Shown: positions 21,935 through 32,755 of the stretch, piece after piece
Layout of the letters: the number at the start of each line of letters is the position of its first letter
How positions within the stretch are numbered: the first letter of the stretch is position 1
DNA from: Tridacna crocea
Taxonomy: Eukaryota > Mollusca > Bivalvia > Cardiida > Cardiidae
Assembly: GCA_943736015.1 (NCBI GenBank)
Contig: OX031063.1
Span: 7,607,001 to 7,671,000 of the forward strand
Reading direction: 5' to 3'
Length of the DNA stretch: 64,000 nucleotides
The notes under the pieces: model-generated
The model's input: only the letters and a program-made list of their open reading frames with translations
The model's database searches: none
What the model was told of the DNA's origin: nothing
Made by a program: the position numbers and the translations under genes

Positions 21935-22262
21935 TTAGGTCTACCATCAGGGTGACCAAAGCACCTAAGCATGTGTCTCCCAACTTCCTCACACCAGTAT
22001 TGACACAACTTTCTTTCCAAGCCACAGGTTGCTTTTCCCGCATGCATTGTAGAAGAGATTGAGCAAAAAGTCCCTGGAAAGAGAGTGTGCCAGTCAATAT
22101 GTGGTGAATCTTGTTCCTTCAGGAATACTAGGTAACATGTATACGGTAAGCCAAGCCCAGCCTCAGTAGCTTCGTCTGTAGGGTACAAGACTTCACTACT
22201 TTGATACACAAGCTCAACCAGCTTCTTTCAGAGGATTGATACCAGTCATAATGCAACAGGAC
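21935..22262 (-). mobile_element. Probable SINE-related fragment
   Basis: Contains CCAAGCCAC and CACACCAGTA passages also seen in the SINE-like sequences at 26640-26820 and 50770-50830. A 121-codon frame on the reverse strand crosses it but has no recognisable domain. Confidence 0.45.
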
Positions 22263-22759
22263 TCATTCACCTCTCACCACTAAGTATATATATATTTTTT
22301 TTGTTTGGATATGAGTTTACATAGGTTTATTGTATTTCAAACACAGGTTTTCAAAAATCTTCGATGAAATGGACAAGTATCTTCCCGGACAGAGAAGATT
22401 ATTTCGCTCACAGGACTTCAAAATTGGTCTTAAATTTAATGGACAAGTATCTTACTTAGTGTTTAAACAGTCCAATCCAATTAAATGGTCCCAGGTTTAG
22501 AGGAGATCAAACAGGCACTATCAGGGATCAATATCATCCTATCTTATCCCTTCCTTCACCAACTTTTAATCTGCAACGGAGAGTAACTGTTTCTGAAAAT
22601 ATTTTTATAAATGGAGACTTTGCTTATTTTTAACAGTTTATGGGTTTGTAAAAATGTTTTACTTTTATAGATCACAACTCGGCTCAAGTATTTATTTAAT
22701 GTTCAAACTTAAATTAGATCTAATAGGCATTTTAAAGCATATTACATGAACTTGTTGCT
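22263..22759. other. Spacer, nothing recognised
   Basis: A short direct repeat AATGGACAAGTATCTT (about 22367 and 22438) is the only structure. Confidence 0.45.
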
Positions 22760-22980
22760 TTCCAAGATGACAATATTAATAGACTTATCCAAACTGAAAG
22801 CATTTGCCAACGAAAAGTCAAGTGGCTAAAATCATCATTGAAAAATTGTATGCTTTTGAAAACAATGTGGGAAAAGGAGAAAATGCTGGTAACCAGCATT
22901 TTCTCCTTTTCCCACAATGTTTTCTGAAACCATCTCTCTTGGGAGTCATAAAAATGTTAGACATTTTGGCAAAGGATTAC
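22760..22980 (-). mobile_element. Family A, intact hairpin, decayed flanks
   Basis: Hairpin 22855-22925 perfect except one base, flanks recognisable (AAACTGAAAGCATTTGCC; GGCAAAGGATTA). Confidence 0.78.
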
Positions 22981-23133
22981 AAGGAATTGAAGAAACAGTG
23001 CTAATATCATTATGTTATATACAATCAGATTAGTTACCATTACTCTCTAAGTTAAAGAGATACTGCTTTGGCATCCAAATCCACTTATTTTGTGCTGTTT
23101 GGTTACATATATAATGTATTTAAATCACCCATT

Positions 23134-23395
23134 TTAACTCTTTACCTGATGACAGAAATTTTAGTCACTTCTAGAATGGAAGCATTTGTTTTGTAAAACA
23201 TCACTTATTCATTCTTTTTCATCCGGCAACAAATTTTATAAAGCTTAGGCTAGTTCAAATTGAAAGCATACATGTATTTGGGCAACAAATTTGAGGTGGT
23301 GACAAGATTTATTCTTGATATGATGGAAAATTCTTGTCACAATGTTTTTAAAAACCTCTTTCCCCAAGGGTCCAGACTGTGTGGTAAAGGGTTAA
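23134..23395 (-). mobile_element. Family A, two merged old copies
   Basis: TTAACTCTTTACC start; the GCAACAAATTTTATAAAGC...CAAATTGAAAGCAT block occurs a second time at about 23225. Ends GTGTGGTAAAGGGTTAA; hairpin nearly gone. Confidence 0.6.
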
Positions 23396-23460
23396 TCTTT
23401 TATCTCATGACTGAATTTTAGAATAGACAAAATTAAAGAGCACTGCATATGGATGCCAAC
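23392..23460 (-). mobile_element. Family A left-end fragment
   Basis: TTAATCTTTTATCTCATGAC then GAATTTTAGAATAGACAAAATTAAAG; truncated. Confidence 0.5.
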
Positions 23461-23686
23461 TTTCGGCTACAGTAGCTTGAATTTCAGTGAAAATTTTAAG
23501 TGGAGAAGAGCATAACTGTATCAAAAATATTTTGATGGTTATTTGCCCAATGTTGTATGGCTTTCCCTTTTAATACTTAACTATTAAATGCCTGAGTTAA
23601 AAGTAAAAATAATAAAAGAAATGTCATATGTCACATTTTTATAAATTTTCTATGTCAAAGAAGGGGGATAACCGTACAAAAAGAAA

Positions 23687-23977
23687 TTTGATGGTTGCAG
23701 GCCCATGTTGTATGGGCTCCCCTCTTGAAGGTTTGTTTGATGGTTGCAGGTCCATATTGTATGGGCTCCCCTCTTGAAGGTTTATTTGATGGTTGCAGGC
23801 CCATGTTGTATGGGCTCCCCTCTTGAAAGTTTATTTGATGGTTGCAGGCCCATGTTGTATGGGCTCCTCTCTTGAAAGTTTATTTGATGGTTGCAGGCCC
23901 ATATTGTATGGGCTCCCCTCTTGAAAGTTTATTTGATGGTTGCAGGCCCATGTTGTATGGGCTTCCCTCTTGAAACT
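23687..23977. repeat. 49-bp tandem repeat, 6 copies
   Basis: Units start at 23687, 23736, 23785, 23834, 23883 and 23932, each TTTGATGGTTGCAGG then the short palindrome GCCCATGTTGTATGGGC and TCCCCTCTTGAAAG. A diverged seventh copy may lie near 23533. Confidence 0.93.
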
Positions 23978-24331
23978 TAACAACTTATTTAAGTTTTGAA
24001 GTGAATACCGTATCTTCAATTAAAACAAAGATGTGACGAAATTGCAAAGTTCATGCATGACGATGAAGTTGACGCTGCAAGTAATTTTAACAATACCTTG
24101 ACATTTTCTTCAAAAAGAGCTATGCTGAAAACTTGGGGAAAGGAGGAAGTGCAGGTTACCAGCTACAAAAACAGTTTTGCAGCAAGGTGCTAGTTAACAG
24201 CAACAAATACAGTTTTGCAAGAAGACGGTGAGACAGTTGGTTATAACTGGAATAAGTAGTAGTGGAAGTTGCATATCTGAGTTCAGAATGCATGTTTTAT
24301 CCAGCCTGATCTTGGTCTAAAATACAGCAAA

Positions 24332-24490
24332 AGTTTCTGTGTTGTCGCAGTCCAAGGGTAGATCAACCTGGTGAAAATGTTACACATGGTATAGAGAGTA
24401 AAACTTGAGGAGTTTCTGTGTTGTCGCAGTCCAAGGGTAGATCAACCTGGTGAAAATGTTACACATGGTAGAGAGAGTAAAACTTGAGGA
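24332..24490. repeat. 79-bp tandem repeat, 2 copies
   Basis: AGTTTCTGTGTTGTCGCAGT... at 24332 and again at 24411; nearly identical (TATAGAG versus TAGAGAG). Confidence 0.93.
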
Positions 24491-24589
24491 TTTGTTACCA
24501 GGATTAAAGGGACACTTGAGTTGACTCCAGGCTTCTTCAAGAGTCAAATTTATTGATACAATAGAGGCATCAAAGCTTATGCTTAAAGG

Positions 24590-24685
24590 TCTTTAACTCT
24601 TAGGCTGCAAAGCATGGCTGACCTTTTGCAGACAGTGTAGATCAAAACATACACTAAACATGTATATTATGACTAATTCCTCCTT
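24590..24685 (+). mobile_element. Family D left part
   Basis: TTTAACTCTTAGGCTGC...GACCTTTTGCAGACAGTG then GTAGATCA; the rest of the hairpin is missing. Confidence 0.6.
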
Positions 24686-25082
24686 TTGCAACAATAAACT
24701 TGTGGATTTTTTTGCCTTTCAAATGATTTTTTGAAACCCTCTAGTTGTTTTTCTGTAACATTTTTTGTCAACGAAACCTTGCAAATATTTGTAAAAAATT
24801 CTCATTTCAATATTCTGAAGCAGCAGCCGATAAAATATTTCCCCTAATTCTGCCTGGGGGCCATTTTGAATCTACCTGTTAATTTCACCACCAATTAGAT
24901 GTCATTTATTTTCAAAAATCAGCCAATCAGGTTTTCAACTTTTTGTTCTGCACTGCACACAAGGTGAGCAAAAATTAGCACTTTCACAAAAACATGTCCA
25001 GCGCCCGTATTCAACAGGGCTGGTCACTACCATGGTCCGTCTGGTCAAACTGTTAGAGCCCATATGTCAATTGGGTGACCCT
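24686..25082. other. Spacer, nothing recognised
   Basis: No supported feature. Confidence 0.45.
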
Positions 25083-25212
25083 TAACCCAGAAATTTTGTA
25101 TTTTAGTGGTACAATTTATAAAACATTATGGGAAAAAGAAGAAAATGATAGTAACCAACAGTGTTTTCTAACCTTTCTAAAGGTATTTCCAACATGTGAG
25201 TCAATAATTTAA
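25083..25212 (+). mobile_element. Family A, truncated
   Basis: CTTAACCCAGAAATTTTG start and ATTATGGGAAAAAGAAG arm; ends at the TTAA where the next copy begins. Confidence 0.55.
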
Positions 25213-25425
25213 CTCTATACCAAACAAAATATTGTACTTTTCCGAATCCAAACCATGTGCAGGCTACAAATTAATATAGCTTATATAGTGGTAATTGATC
25301 TTTAAATGGGTCAAACCAAATGTGAGAAAAGGAGCATGTTACCCCCTATTTCTTCCTTTTTCCACAGTGTTTTCAAAAATGCTCCTTCCTCAGGGTTGCT
25401 CGGTATAGTGTGGTACAGGTTAGCG
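25209..25425 (-). mobile_element. Family A, diverged
   Basis: TTAACTCTATACCAAAC start; hairpin reduced to AAAAGGAGCATGTTACC...; ends GTGTGGTACAGGTTA. Confidence 0.65.
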
Positions 25426-25492
25426 CCTTGTCTCAAAATACATTCAACATAAAAAAGAGTCTAAAATTTTTGTCATCTTGTAAAGAGTTGAC
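25426..25492 (+). mobile_element. Family A right-end fragment
   Basis: AGTCTAAAATTTTTGTCATC then TTGTAAAGAGTTGA. Confidence 0.5.
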
Positions 25493-25548
25493 AAATGTCC
25501 CCAACTTTTTGTTTGGGACTTTCAAACTTGGACTGAAAGTGAACATTA

Positions 25549-25772
25549 TCTCTTTACCCGATGTCAAAATCCTAGACTTATCCAAATTGAAAGCATTTGC
25601 AGACGACAAATCAGTAGTGGTTTAGAATGCTGGAATTTGTCTTTAAATGGGTAGAAAACATTGTGGAAAAAGGAGAAAATGCTGGTTAACCAGCATTTTC
25701 TCCTTTTTCCACAATGTTTTCAATAGCCCTCTTTCCTAAAAGTCACTATGCCACAGGATTGCTGGGTGAAGA
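25549..25772 (-). mobile_element. Family A with perfect, variant hairpin
   Basis: Both arms carry GTGGAAAAAGG / CCTTTTTCCAC instead of GTGGGAAAAGG, and the centre is an even palindrome GGTTAACC. TTAA sites lost. Confidence 0.83.
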
Positions 25773-26146
25773 GTACAGAGCTGACCCCTGGACAATAGAC
25801 TGACCTACCCATTTTCAATGGTATACAGACCTCAAAATGACAGCGACAAGAAATATTACAAAATAATTTTTGCCCCATTTTTCAAGATGAGTTCCGATAC
25901 TGTCAACCAACCAGCCATAAATACTGATTAGGTTGTCTTGTTCGCCAAATACCCGGATTGGGCCAAAAGCCATTTAGGTACCAGATAATGGCCGGGCACC
26001 AGTCTGGCTTGAGTAATCAAAATACATAAACTTTTGACTTTTAACTAGTATTCAAAACCCTTTTAAATTTTTTGCACATCCCTACAATTATCTCAAGAGT
26101 GACACATTAAGAATAAGGAATGTATTTTGTTTGTTTGTGGTGGAGT
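25773..26146. other. Spacer, nothing recognised
   Basis: Somewhat more GC-rich than neighbours, no supported feature. Confidence 0.45.
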
Positions 26147-26383
26147 TTAACCCATTACCACACAATCCCTACTTAAAAATTGACTCCCCTGAGAAAGAAG
26201 CCTTAGTTTGAAAACACTATGGGAAAAGGGGAAAATGCTGGTAACCAGTAAATTCTCCTTTTCCCACAGTGTTTTCTACCCTTTCCAGAACAAATTTCAA
26301 TTTTTCAGGCACCTTTATTTTGTCGTCTGCAAATGCTTTCAATTTGGATCAGTCTAAAATTTTCTTGTGTGGTAAAGAGTTAA
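26147..26383 (+). mobile_element. Family A TTAA MITE
   Basis: TTAA both ends; small insertions in the left flank (TACTTAAAAATTGACTCC, CCTTAGTTTGAAAAC). Confidence 0.88.
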
Positions 26384-26386
26384 TGC

Positions 26387-26621
26387 GTAACCCTTTACCA
26401 CACAACCCCGACCTTTAACGACCCTGAAGATTAGAAAGCTTTTGAAAACATTGTGGGAAACAGAGAAAAACGCTGGTAACCAGCATTTTCTCTTTTTCTC
26501 ATGATATTTTCTACCCTTTCCAAATCAAATTTCTTCAATTTTTGATTCACATTTACTTTGTTGTCTGAAAATGCTTTCAATTTGGGCTGGTCCAAAATTT
26601 TGTCGTTCAGTAAAGAATTAA
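26387..26621 (+). mobile_element. Family A MITE
   Basis: Three bases after the previous copy; left site GTAA, right TTAA. Confidence 0.87.
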
Positions 26622-26821
26622 GTCAATCATATCATAGCAGTCAGTACAACGATATAATTATGTGTTTCCTGGGTTTCTCACACCAGTACTGCCACAACAT
26701 TCTCTCCAAGCCACTGACTACTTTTCTCACATGTGTCAGAGGTGAGAGGCAAAAAATTGCCGTACAGAAAGTTTGCAACAACCAGATACCGAACTTGCAA
26801 CCACCAGGTCACATGTCAGAA
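26622..26821 (-). mobile_element. SINE-related fragment
   Basis: TTTCCTGGGTTTCTCACACCAGTACT matches 51051-51072 of a clearer SINE; CCAAGCCACTGACTAC also recurs at 21855 and 50811. Confidence 0.5.
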
Positions 26822-27042
26822 GTGAACTCTTTATCAAACAATCCCTGGTTTACCCGAGGTAGAAACAATTTTGAAAACACTGTGGGAAAGGAGAAAATGC
26901 TGGTAACCAGCATTTTCTCCTTTTCCCACAATGTTTTCTACTCTGCTGGAAACAAATTTCAATTTTTAGAGTTGCGTTAATTTTGTGTGCAAATGCTTTC
27001 CATTGGGACTGGTATAAATTTTGTTGTTTGGTTAAGAGTTAA
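26822..27042 (+). mobile_element. Family A MITE
   Basis: Left terminus slightly short (GAACTCTTTATCAAAC); right TTAA shared with the next fragment. Confidence 0.83.
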
Positions 27043-27175
27043 AAGGGTAGAAATAAATGTCAGTAAAAGAAGCAAGTTCCTTAAGTTATCAGCGTTTTCT
27101 CCTTATCACATAAAGTTTTCTAAAACTTTATACCTCAGGGCTGTTGAAAATCAGATTTGTTTGGTAAAAGGTTAA
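27039..27175 (-). mobile_element. Family A, left half missing
   Basis: Begins at AAAGGGTAGAAA, i.e. at the hairpin base, and ends TTTGGTAAAAGGTTAA. Confidence 0.65.
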
Positions 27176-27625
27176 CATCTAATTCCTGGTCAACCCACAA
27201 ATTTGAAATCTGTCAAAATTTTAAGTTTTAAGTTTTAAAATTTCCTCATGTTTTCTGCACAATACCAAGACCCTGTCTTCTATAGATATTTATTCGTATT
27301 GGAGCAGTAAAAAGAGAGCAAATTCTAATTATGACTATTGATAGTACATGTTGGTAGCAGCTACTGTATAGGAAAAAGAAAGTTAAACAGGGAGAAAAAA
27401 AAGGGAGAAAAAAAATTCTGTTGGCTGACATTATGAGATGTCAAATCTGCATACATTGTTAGAGTCGTGACATCTTCTAGATGACAAGATAATGAACATC
27501 ACTTTATTACTTAATTGATTTGACCTTTTGTCAATGGTAATGGATTGTCAGCCTTCTCTGGACCATTTTGCATAGTACTTTTGTGCCGCTTTCCACATTA
27601 TTTCAGTCATGCTAAGTTTTTTTTA
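27176..27625. other. Spacer, nothing recognised
   Basis: No supported feature. Confidence 0.45.
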
Positions 27626-27992
27626 TCTCTTTACCACATAATCCTGACTTTTAATGACCCTAGAAAGAAGCCTTTTGAAAACATGTAATAATTATTTTCC
27701 ATAATGTCTTCTTCGGACGCTATGTTTGAAACTTTGTCTGTGTATTCCTGTATGTAAATGTGCGAATTGATCATCTAAAAATAGAACATGTTTTAATGAC
27801 CCTAGAAAGAAGCTTTTTGAAAACATTGTTGGAAAAGGAGAAAATGCTGGTAACCAGCATTTTCTCCTTTTCCAACAATGTTTTCTACCCCTTCTAAAAG
27901 GCATTTCAGTTTTTTAGTGATATTGCTTTTGTCATTTGTAAATGCATTCAGTTTGGACTAGTCTGTAAGTTTGTCATTTGGTAAAGAGCTCT
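27626..27992 (+). mobile_element. Family A split by a family C fragment
   Basis: The left flank passage TTTTAATGACCCTAGAAAGAAG through GAAAACAT occurs twice (about 27648-27684 and 27790-27826), separated by 105 bp of C sequence. The hairpin has a paired G-to-T change on both arms (GTTGG / CCAAC). Confidence 0.82.
27685..27789 (+). mobile_element. Internal fragment of family C
   Basis: Matches the middle of the C copies at 4179 and 32756 (TTTTCCATAATGTCTTCTTC, GAATTGATCATCTAAAAATAG) but has neither C terminus. Confidence 0.82.
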
Positions 27993-27994
27993 GA

Positions 27995-28160
27995 ACACAG
28001 AGGTAAAAGGCTCTAGATAAAATTGTGGGAAAGTGAGGAAATGCTGGTTACTAATTTGCACTTTCATCTTTTTCCACAGTTTTCTATCCATTCAAAGACA
28101 ATTTCTAATTCTACCATTTGAACCAAACTGAGTTAATTGCAAATGCTTTGTCACTTAATA
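27995..28160 (+). mobile_element. Family A remnant
   Basis: ATTGTGGGAAAGTGAGGAAATGCTGG arm with decayed partner and right flank. Confidence 0.55.
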
Positions 28161-28709
28161 TAACAACATGTGGGATCCATTGCTTCAGACCAAATCTTAG
28201 ACTTAAATGCAATAGCTGTTTTAATCAGAGTAATTGTTTTATGTAGAAAAAAATGTGGCAGGGGAAATTTCTCATCAGAGCCTTTCCTTTTCATTTCACA
28301 TTTTGGTCTGTTAGAGAATGAAAAATGTTGTCTAAAAATATAAAGCAGTTAAAACAATATGGCAGAAGAAATTTCTGTTCTAAGCCATGCCTTTTTTTTT
28401 TTTCACACATGTTTTTTTCCAAAAAGGTGGTCTGCTGAAGATGAAAAAAATGTCCTCCAAAGGTGACAATACCTTTTACGAATGATTTTTGACAGAGTAG
28501 TGGCGTACCATGCCCCGTGCAAACAATCATGTTTACTTTAAATACGAACCTCCTCTCCGCAGTCACACATACAGACAAATAAAGAAATAATCCGAATTAT
28601 ATTCCATCACAAAAAAATGTTAATTCAATTTCCGATCATTTCCCATTCATTCACTCTTCATGAAGTCCCGTCAAGTACAAGAACAAATAAATGTAAATTT
28701 ATTTCTTAC
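28161..28709. other. Spacer, nothing recognised
   Basis: A 95-codon reverse frame (28291-28578) has no recognisable domain. Confidence 0.45.
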
Positions 28710-28905
28710 AACTCTTCTCTAGCTACCAGTAGTAAAATCATAGATTCATCCAAATTGAAAGTATTTGCAGACAACAAATTTAATTTGGTCAAAAATGGTG
28801 AGATTTATCCATTGAAGGGTAGAAAACATTGTAAGAAATGGAGAAAATGCTGGTTACCAGCATTTTCTCCTTTTCTTACAATGTTTTTAATAATTTTATA
28901 CTTTT
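28710..28905 (-). mobile_element. Family A with doubly changed, still paired hairpin
   Basis: Both arms have AA/TT where the family has GG/CC (GTAAGAAA left, TTTCTTAC right). The right terminus is lost. Confidence 0.82.
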
Positions 28906-28977
28906 TCATAAGCTATAAATATAGTTCCACTATAAGATAGAGAGATAGTAACAAATTGGCCTATACCTAAAATATAG

Positions 28978-29090
28978 CAGTGGACACTGTGTAGACCAGA
29001 GATCAGACTGCACATTCTATGCAGTCTGATCTTGATCTACACTGTCCACAATGGCTTCAGGTGTCATCAAAAGTAAGGAAAGAGTTAAGG
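28978..29090. mobile_element. Family D hairpin
   Basis: GTAGACCAGAGATCAGACTGCA paired with TGCAGTCTGATCTTGATCTAC; no TTAA ends visible. Confidence 0.78.
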
Positions 29091-29629
29091 GTCCTGAAAA
29101 TAAAAGCTTTTATAGTAAAAGGTCAAAAGATTCATGCTGTTAAAAAAGAATGGAGTTTCGATACACTTCGCATTTCTCTAATCCAAAACTGATATTTACG
29201 AGCATGCTCTTAAAACATGAAAATTCTTGTTATGCATTCCACTCTAAAAGCCAATACCAGAAATGGTATTCTTAATATATAAATTTCAGTATCTCTGAAC
29301 CATTGTTACAAAAGATCAATTCAAATAAGTATTTGGAAAACGATGGAATATGTTGTTTTTTTGTCAGGTCTTTTATAAGTTTCACCCTTAAAGGCTTTCA
29401 AAACATTTTATCCTTCTGCTATGATGTTTTCTATCATATTTGAGAGCTCTTATTTTTGTTCCTAAAATAAACCACACAAAAATGATTTCATATACAGTAT
29501 TATGTTGTTGCAATAAACAAACCTTGAAAAGGTTGGTGGGAAAGAAGTAATTTGTACTTTTCTATGTTTTTGAAATCAAATTGAACACAGTTGTCTTTGT
29601 TCAAGTACTTTTCTTTTGTGTCACTTTCG
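29091..29629. other. Spacer with one A trace
   Basis: CTTTCAAAACATTTTATCC...ATGATGTTTTCTATC near 29393-29440 is a probable A relic; otherwise nothing. Confidence 0.45.
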
Positions 29630-29821
29630 CCTTCATCAAATCTGAAAATTTTAGATTTGTCCAAATTAAAGGCATTTACAGATTAAATGTCACATATTAA
29701 GGCTTGTCTTTGAAAAATTAGTAAACATTGTTGGAAGAAGATAAAATGCTGCTTACTAACATTTTCTCCTTTACCCAGAATTTTTTCAGAATGCCTTTCC
29801 CTAAGGGTTGTTAAAACTTAA
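29630..29821 (-). mobile_element. Family A, diverged
   Basis: TCCAAATTAAAGGCATTTACAG block and weak hairpin; right TTAA shared with the next copy although the terminal ~20 bp are missing. Confidence 0.65.
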
Positions 29822-30049
29822 CCCTTTAACAAACAATCCATGAGTGTTCTAACGACCCTCAGATAGAAGGCTTTTGAAAAACATTGTGGGAAAAGGAGAA
29901 AATGCTGGTAACCAGCATTTTCTCCTTTTCCCCCAATGTTTTCTACCCTGCTGGAAACACAATTCAATTTCTGAGTTATGTTTATATTGTCATCTGCAAG
30001 TGCTTTCAATCTGGACCAGTCTAAAATTCTGTCGTCTGGTAAAGGCTAA
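29818..30049 (+). mobile_element. Family A TTAA MITE
   Basis: Left TTAA intact, right end GTAAAGGCTAA; one extra A in the outer stem. Confidence 0.88.
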
Positions 30050-30339
30050 AATTTTAGTCAAGGTTGTATAATAAAAGGCTTGAACAAATTAAGATCCAAA
30101 AACCCTGCTGAGTCCAAGAAAAGCCTGTATAAAATGATTTTACAGCTAAGTGTGGCTTGTGCTACTTTTAAGGGAAAATGTAGATCAAAATAAAACTGCT
30201 GCACAAATCATTCACTTGAGATCTTCTTATAGATTGACAACATAGTGAGTTTGGCAGTAAAAATGGTCTTGAAATCTTGAGGTATTGGCACTTACTTGTT
30301 TGAAAAGTATATGCCAACATTATGCAGGAGGCTGCAAAC

Positions 30340-30548
30340 CCTTGAAACTGTCCACAATCCCAAGTTTTTGTTTCCTTGAAGAAGGAAGCTATTGGAAATA
30401 TGGTAGGAAGGTTGAAATATTGTTCACCAGCACTTTCTCCTTTTCTCACAATATTTTAAAAGCTCTGGAAAACAAACTTTCATCATTTGAGCTAATAACA
30501 GCATTTTATATCTGAAAAAGTTTGTACAAGTCTGAAGCTTTGTCATTC
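30340..30548 (+). mobile_element. Family A, strongly diverged
   Basis: CACAATCCCAAGTTTTTG, CACCAGCACTTTCTCCTTTTC and ACAAGTCTGAAGCTTTGTC keep the family order. Confidence 0.55.
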
Positions 30549-30775
30549 ACTCTTTACCACACAATCCCGACTTTTAACGACACGGAATAAGAAGCCTTTG
30601 AAAACATTGTAGGAAAAGGAGAAAATGCTGGTAACCAGCATTTTCTACTTTTTCTACAATGTTTTCTACCCTTCCCAAAACAAGTTTTAATCTTTCAGCT
30701 TTTTTTATTTTGTTGTCTGCAAATACTTTCAATTTGGACCAGTCCAAAATTTTGTTGTTTGGTGTAAAGAGTTAA
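30547..30775 (+). mobile_element. Family A MITE
   Basis: The hairpin carries a paired G-to-A change (GTAGGAAAA / TTTTTCTAC). Right TTAA intact. Confidence 0.87.
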
Positions 30776-31143
30776 CGAAAGAGGCAAGAGTCAAATAATG
30801 TTTTATTAGGACAAAAAAAGGTCAAATAACTATATACCTATCTGAGAAATTACTAATACAAAACAGTAAGTATCAAAATTTTTGTCAAACCCAGGGGACC
30901 GAGAATGATTTTTATTGTAAATGAAGCGGAAACCAAACTGGACTTCAAACGGCAGATCAAACCCCCAAATTTTTTCCACTCTGTTACTTTTCCGTTAGGT
31001 CGTTTGCTCAATCACAAAAATCTGAAATTCTGATTTTTGTTAAAAACATATTTGCCCTTGGTGTCCTGATAAGTAATTAGAAACCAATTGCCCTTTTAAC
31101 ATATGCTTAATGATCCCTAAATGGAATCATGCTGAATTTGGCT
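30776..31143. other. Spacer, nothing recognised
   Basis: No supported feature. Confidence 0.45.
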
Positions 31144-31333
31144 TTAGCACTTTACCACACAATTACAAGTTTTATAGACCTGGACGATAAAGCCTAATTT
31201 GAAAAAAATTGTGAAACTGGTAACCAGCATTTTCTCCCTTTCCCATAGTATTTTCTACCCTATCAAAGACAAAATTAATCATTTCAGCAGCATTGAATTT
31301 GTTGTCAATTTTGTCCAGTCCAAACTATGTTAA
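31144..31333 (+). mobile_element. Family A, left arm shortened
   Basis: AATTGTGAAACTGGTAACCAGC shows deletion of most of the left arm; right TTAA shared. Confidence 0.7.
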
Positions 31334-31460
31334 TACTTTACCAAACTACCAAATTTTCAATTATACCAAATTCTAATTGAATAGATGCACAGATGACAAT
31401 ATAAAAGTAGCTCAAATAATGATTTGTGTCTTTGATTGAGTAGAAAATGTAAAGGGTTAA
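31330..31460 (-). mobile_element. Family A, hairpin deleted
   Basis: Left half runs to GAGTAGAAAATG then jumps to TAAAGGGTTAA; the whole right half and hairpin are missing. Confidence 0.7.
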
Positions 31461-31724
31461 AGGTGGCCCTTCAGATTTTGGGACAAATATTTTCCAGAAA
31501 TACAAAAAATTCATCCTTATACTCCCAAAGCCTTTTAATTTTCATTCATAAAACCCTAGTAGTCAAAAACCATACAACAAGTAGAGGAATTTGAGATTAA
31601 CTATGGCATAGGTCGACACCGACTGGAAACATGGTCAATTTTAATTTATATTATCAACTCGCTCATTTACGTACTGGAAATACACAGATGAAACTTCAAA
31701 CATTATAGCATACGAAGAAGACTT
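31457..31724 (-). mobile_element. Family C element, truncated
   Basis: Starts TTAAAGGTGGCCCTTCAGATTTTGGGAC, the reverse complement of the C right end, at the TTAA of the preceding A copy. The far end is lost at GAAGAAGAC. Confidence 0.83.
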
Positions 31725-31747
31725 TGGACCAGTCTAAAAAGGGTTAC
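31725..31747 (+). mobile_element. Family A right-end fragment
   Basis: TTGGACCAGTCTAAAAAGGG directly after the truncated C copy. Confidence 0.5.
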
Positions 31748-32021
31748 ATCCCAATCCCAGGTGTTCCCATTTTGATTAATTTACCCACAATATGATGTAC
31801 TTCAAACCAGAAGATTATCTTTAATAACTTTTAATATATTTCTACAACATCTGTGAAATTATTGTATCGGTTAGTGAGAAAAATATGAAAAATATGAAAA
31901 TGATCTGCAAAGGCTTTGTGAAACAGAAGCTTGACAAAAGAAAACCTGTATCAAATGGCTGACTTCTTATTGGCTTAATTCATGTAAGTCAGTATTTAAA
32001 CTCATGGGCACATTTCTCTTA

Positions 32022-32327
32022 TCAGCCAATATAGCTCAGTAGGTAGAGCGTAGGACTCGTGAACACAATGTTTCAGGTCACTACAGGTTGTGGGTTCGAA
32101 TCCCCGGCTGGCCAACTAAAATTACTGATAGTCTTTCCGATGAGACGTTAAACCGAGGTCCCATGTGACGGTGCTATACTCCGAGCACATTAAAGAACCC
32201 TGCGAAGCTCTCAGTAGTTTCGACCTGTATCCTTGCACTATCCCCTGTAACAACTAACCGTCTTCTGGGGGCGTTGCTCAGATGGGCAACTGGTAGCAAC
32301 GATAAATAAACGCAAATTCAATCAATC
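32022..32327 (+). mobile_element. tRNA-derived SINE, complete
   Basis: The head has a Pol III A box (TAGCTCAGTAGGTAGAG, 32032-32048) and B box (GGTTCGAATCC, 32093-32103) and tRNA-like complementary ends (GCCA...TGGC). The roughly 200-bp body starts GTCTTTCCGATGAGACG...CCGAGGTCCCATGTGACGG and ends AATAAACGCAAATTCAATC. The body recurs at 32340-33690 and 47109-47812. A conserved central domain of the Meta-SINE type is possible but unchecked. The long anticodon-side arm rules out a normal tRNA. Confidence 0.88.
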
Positions 32328-32399
32328 TTTTATCATAGACCAGCCTGCGTAGCTCAATCGGTAGAACACAGGACTTGTGAATGCAATGTATATCGTCAC

Positions 32400-32627
32400 T
32401 TACTCTTTACCACAAAATCAAGACTTTGAACGACACTATGCAAGAAGCCTTTTTAAAACATCAAGGGAAAAGGAGAAATTGCTGGTGACCAGCATTTTCT
32501 CCTTTTCCCATATTATTTCCTACCTTTCTGCAAACAAATTTCAATTTTTGAGTTAGGTTTAATTTGTCATCTGCAAATCCTTTCAATTTGGACAATTTTG
32601 AAATTTCATCATGTGGTAAAGAGTTAA
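32400..32627 (+). mobile_element. Family A MITE inside SINE
   Basis: Left site TTAC, right TTAA. Interrupts the SINE between its A-box region and B-box region. Confidence 0.9.
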
Positions 32628-32755
32628 GGGTATCGGTTTGATTCTCATGACTGGCTATCTAAAATTCCCTACGTAGTCTTTCCGACAAGACGCCTTAAAC
32701 CGATGTCCCATGTGGCAGTGCTATAGACCAAGCATGCTAAAGAACCAGGTGTAAC

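Noticed and set aside
21844-22209. 121-codon reverse-strand frame as a host exon
   Set aside because: It overlaps the duplicated block and SINE-related sequence and shows no domain I recognise.
32022-32110. Functional tRNA gene
   Set aside because: A and B boxes are present but the arms are too long and the sequence continues into a repeated SINE body; the same applies to 47109 and 48482-48535.
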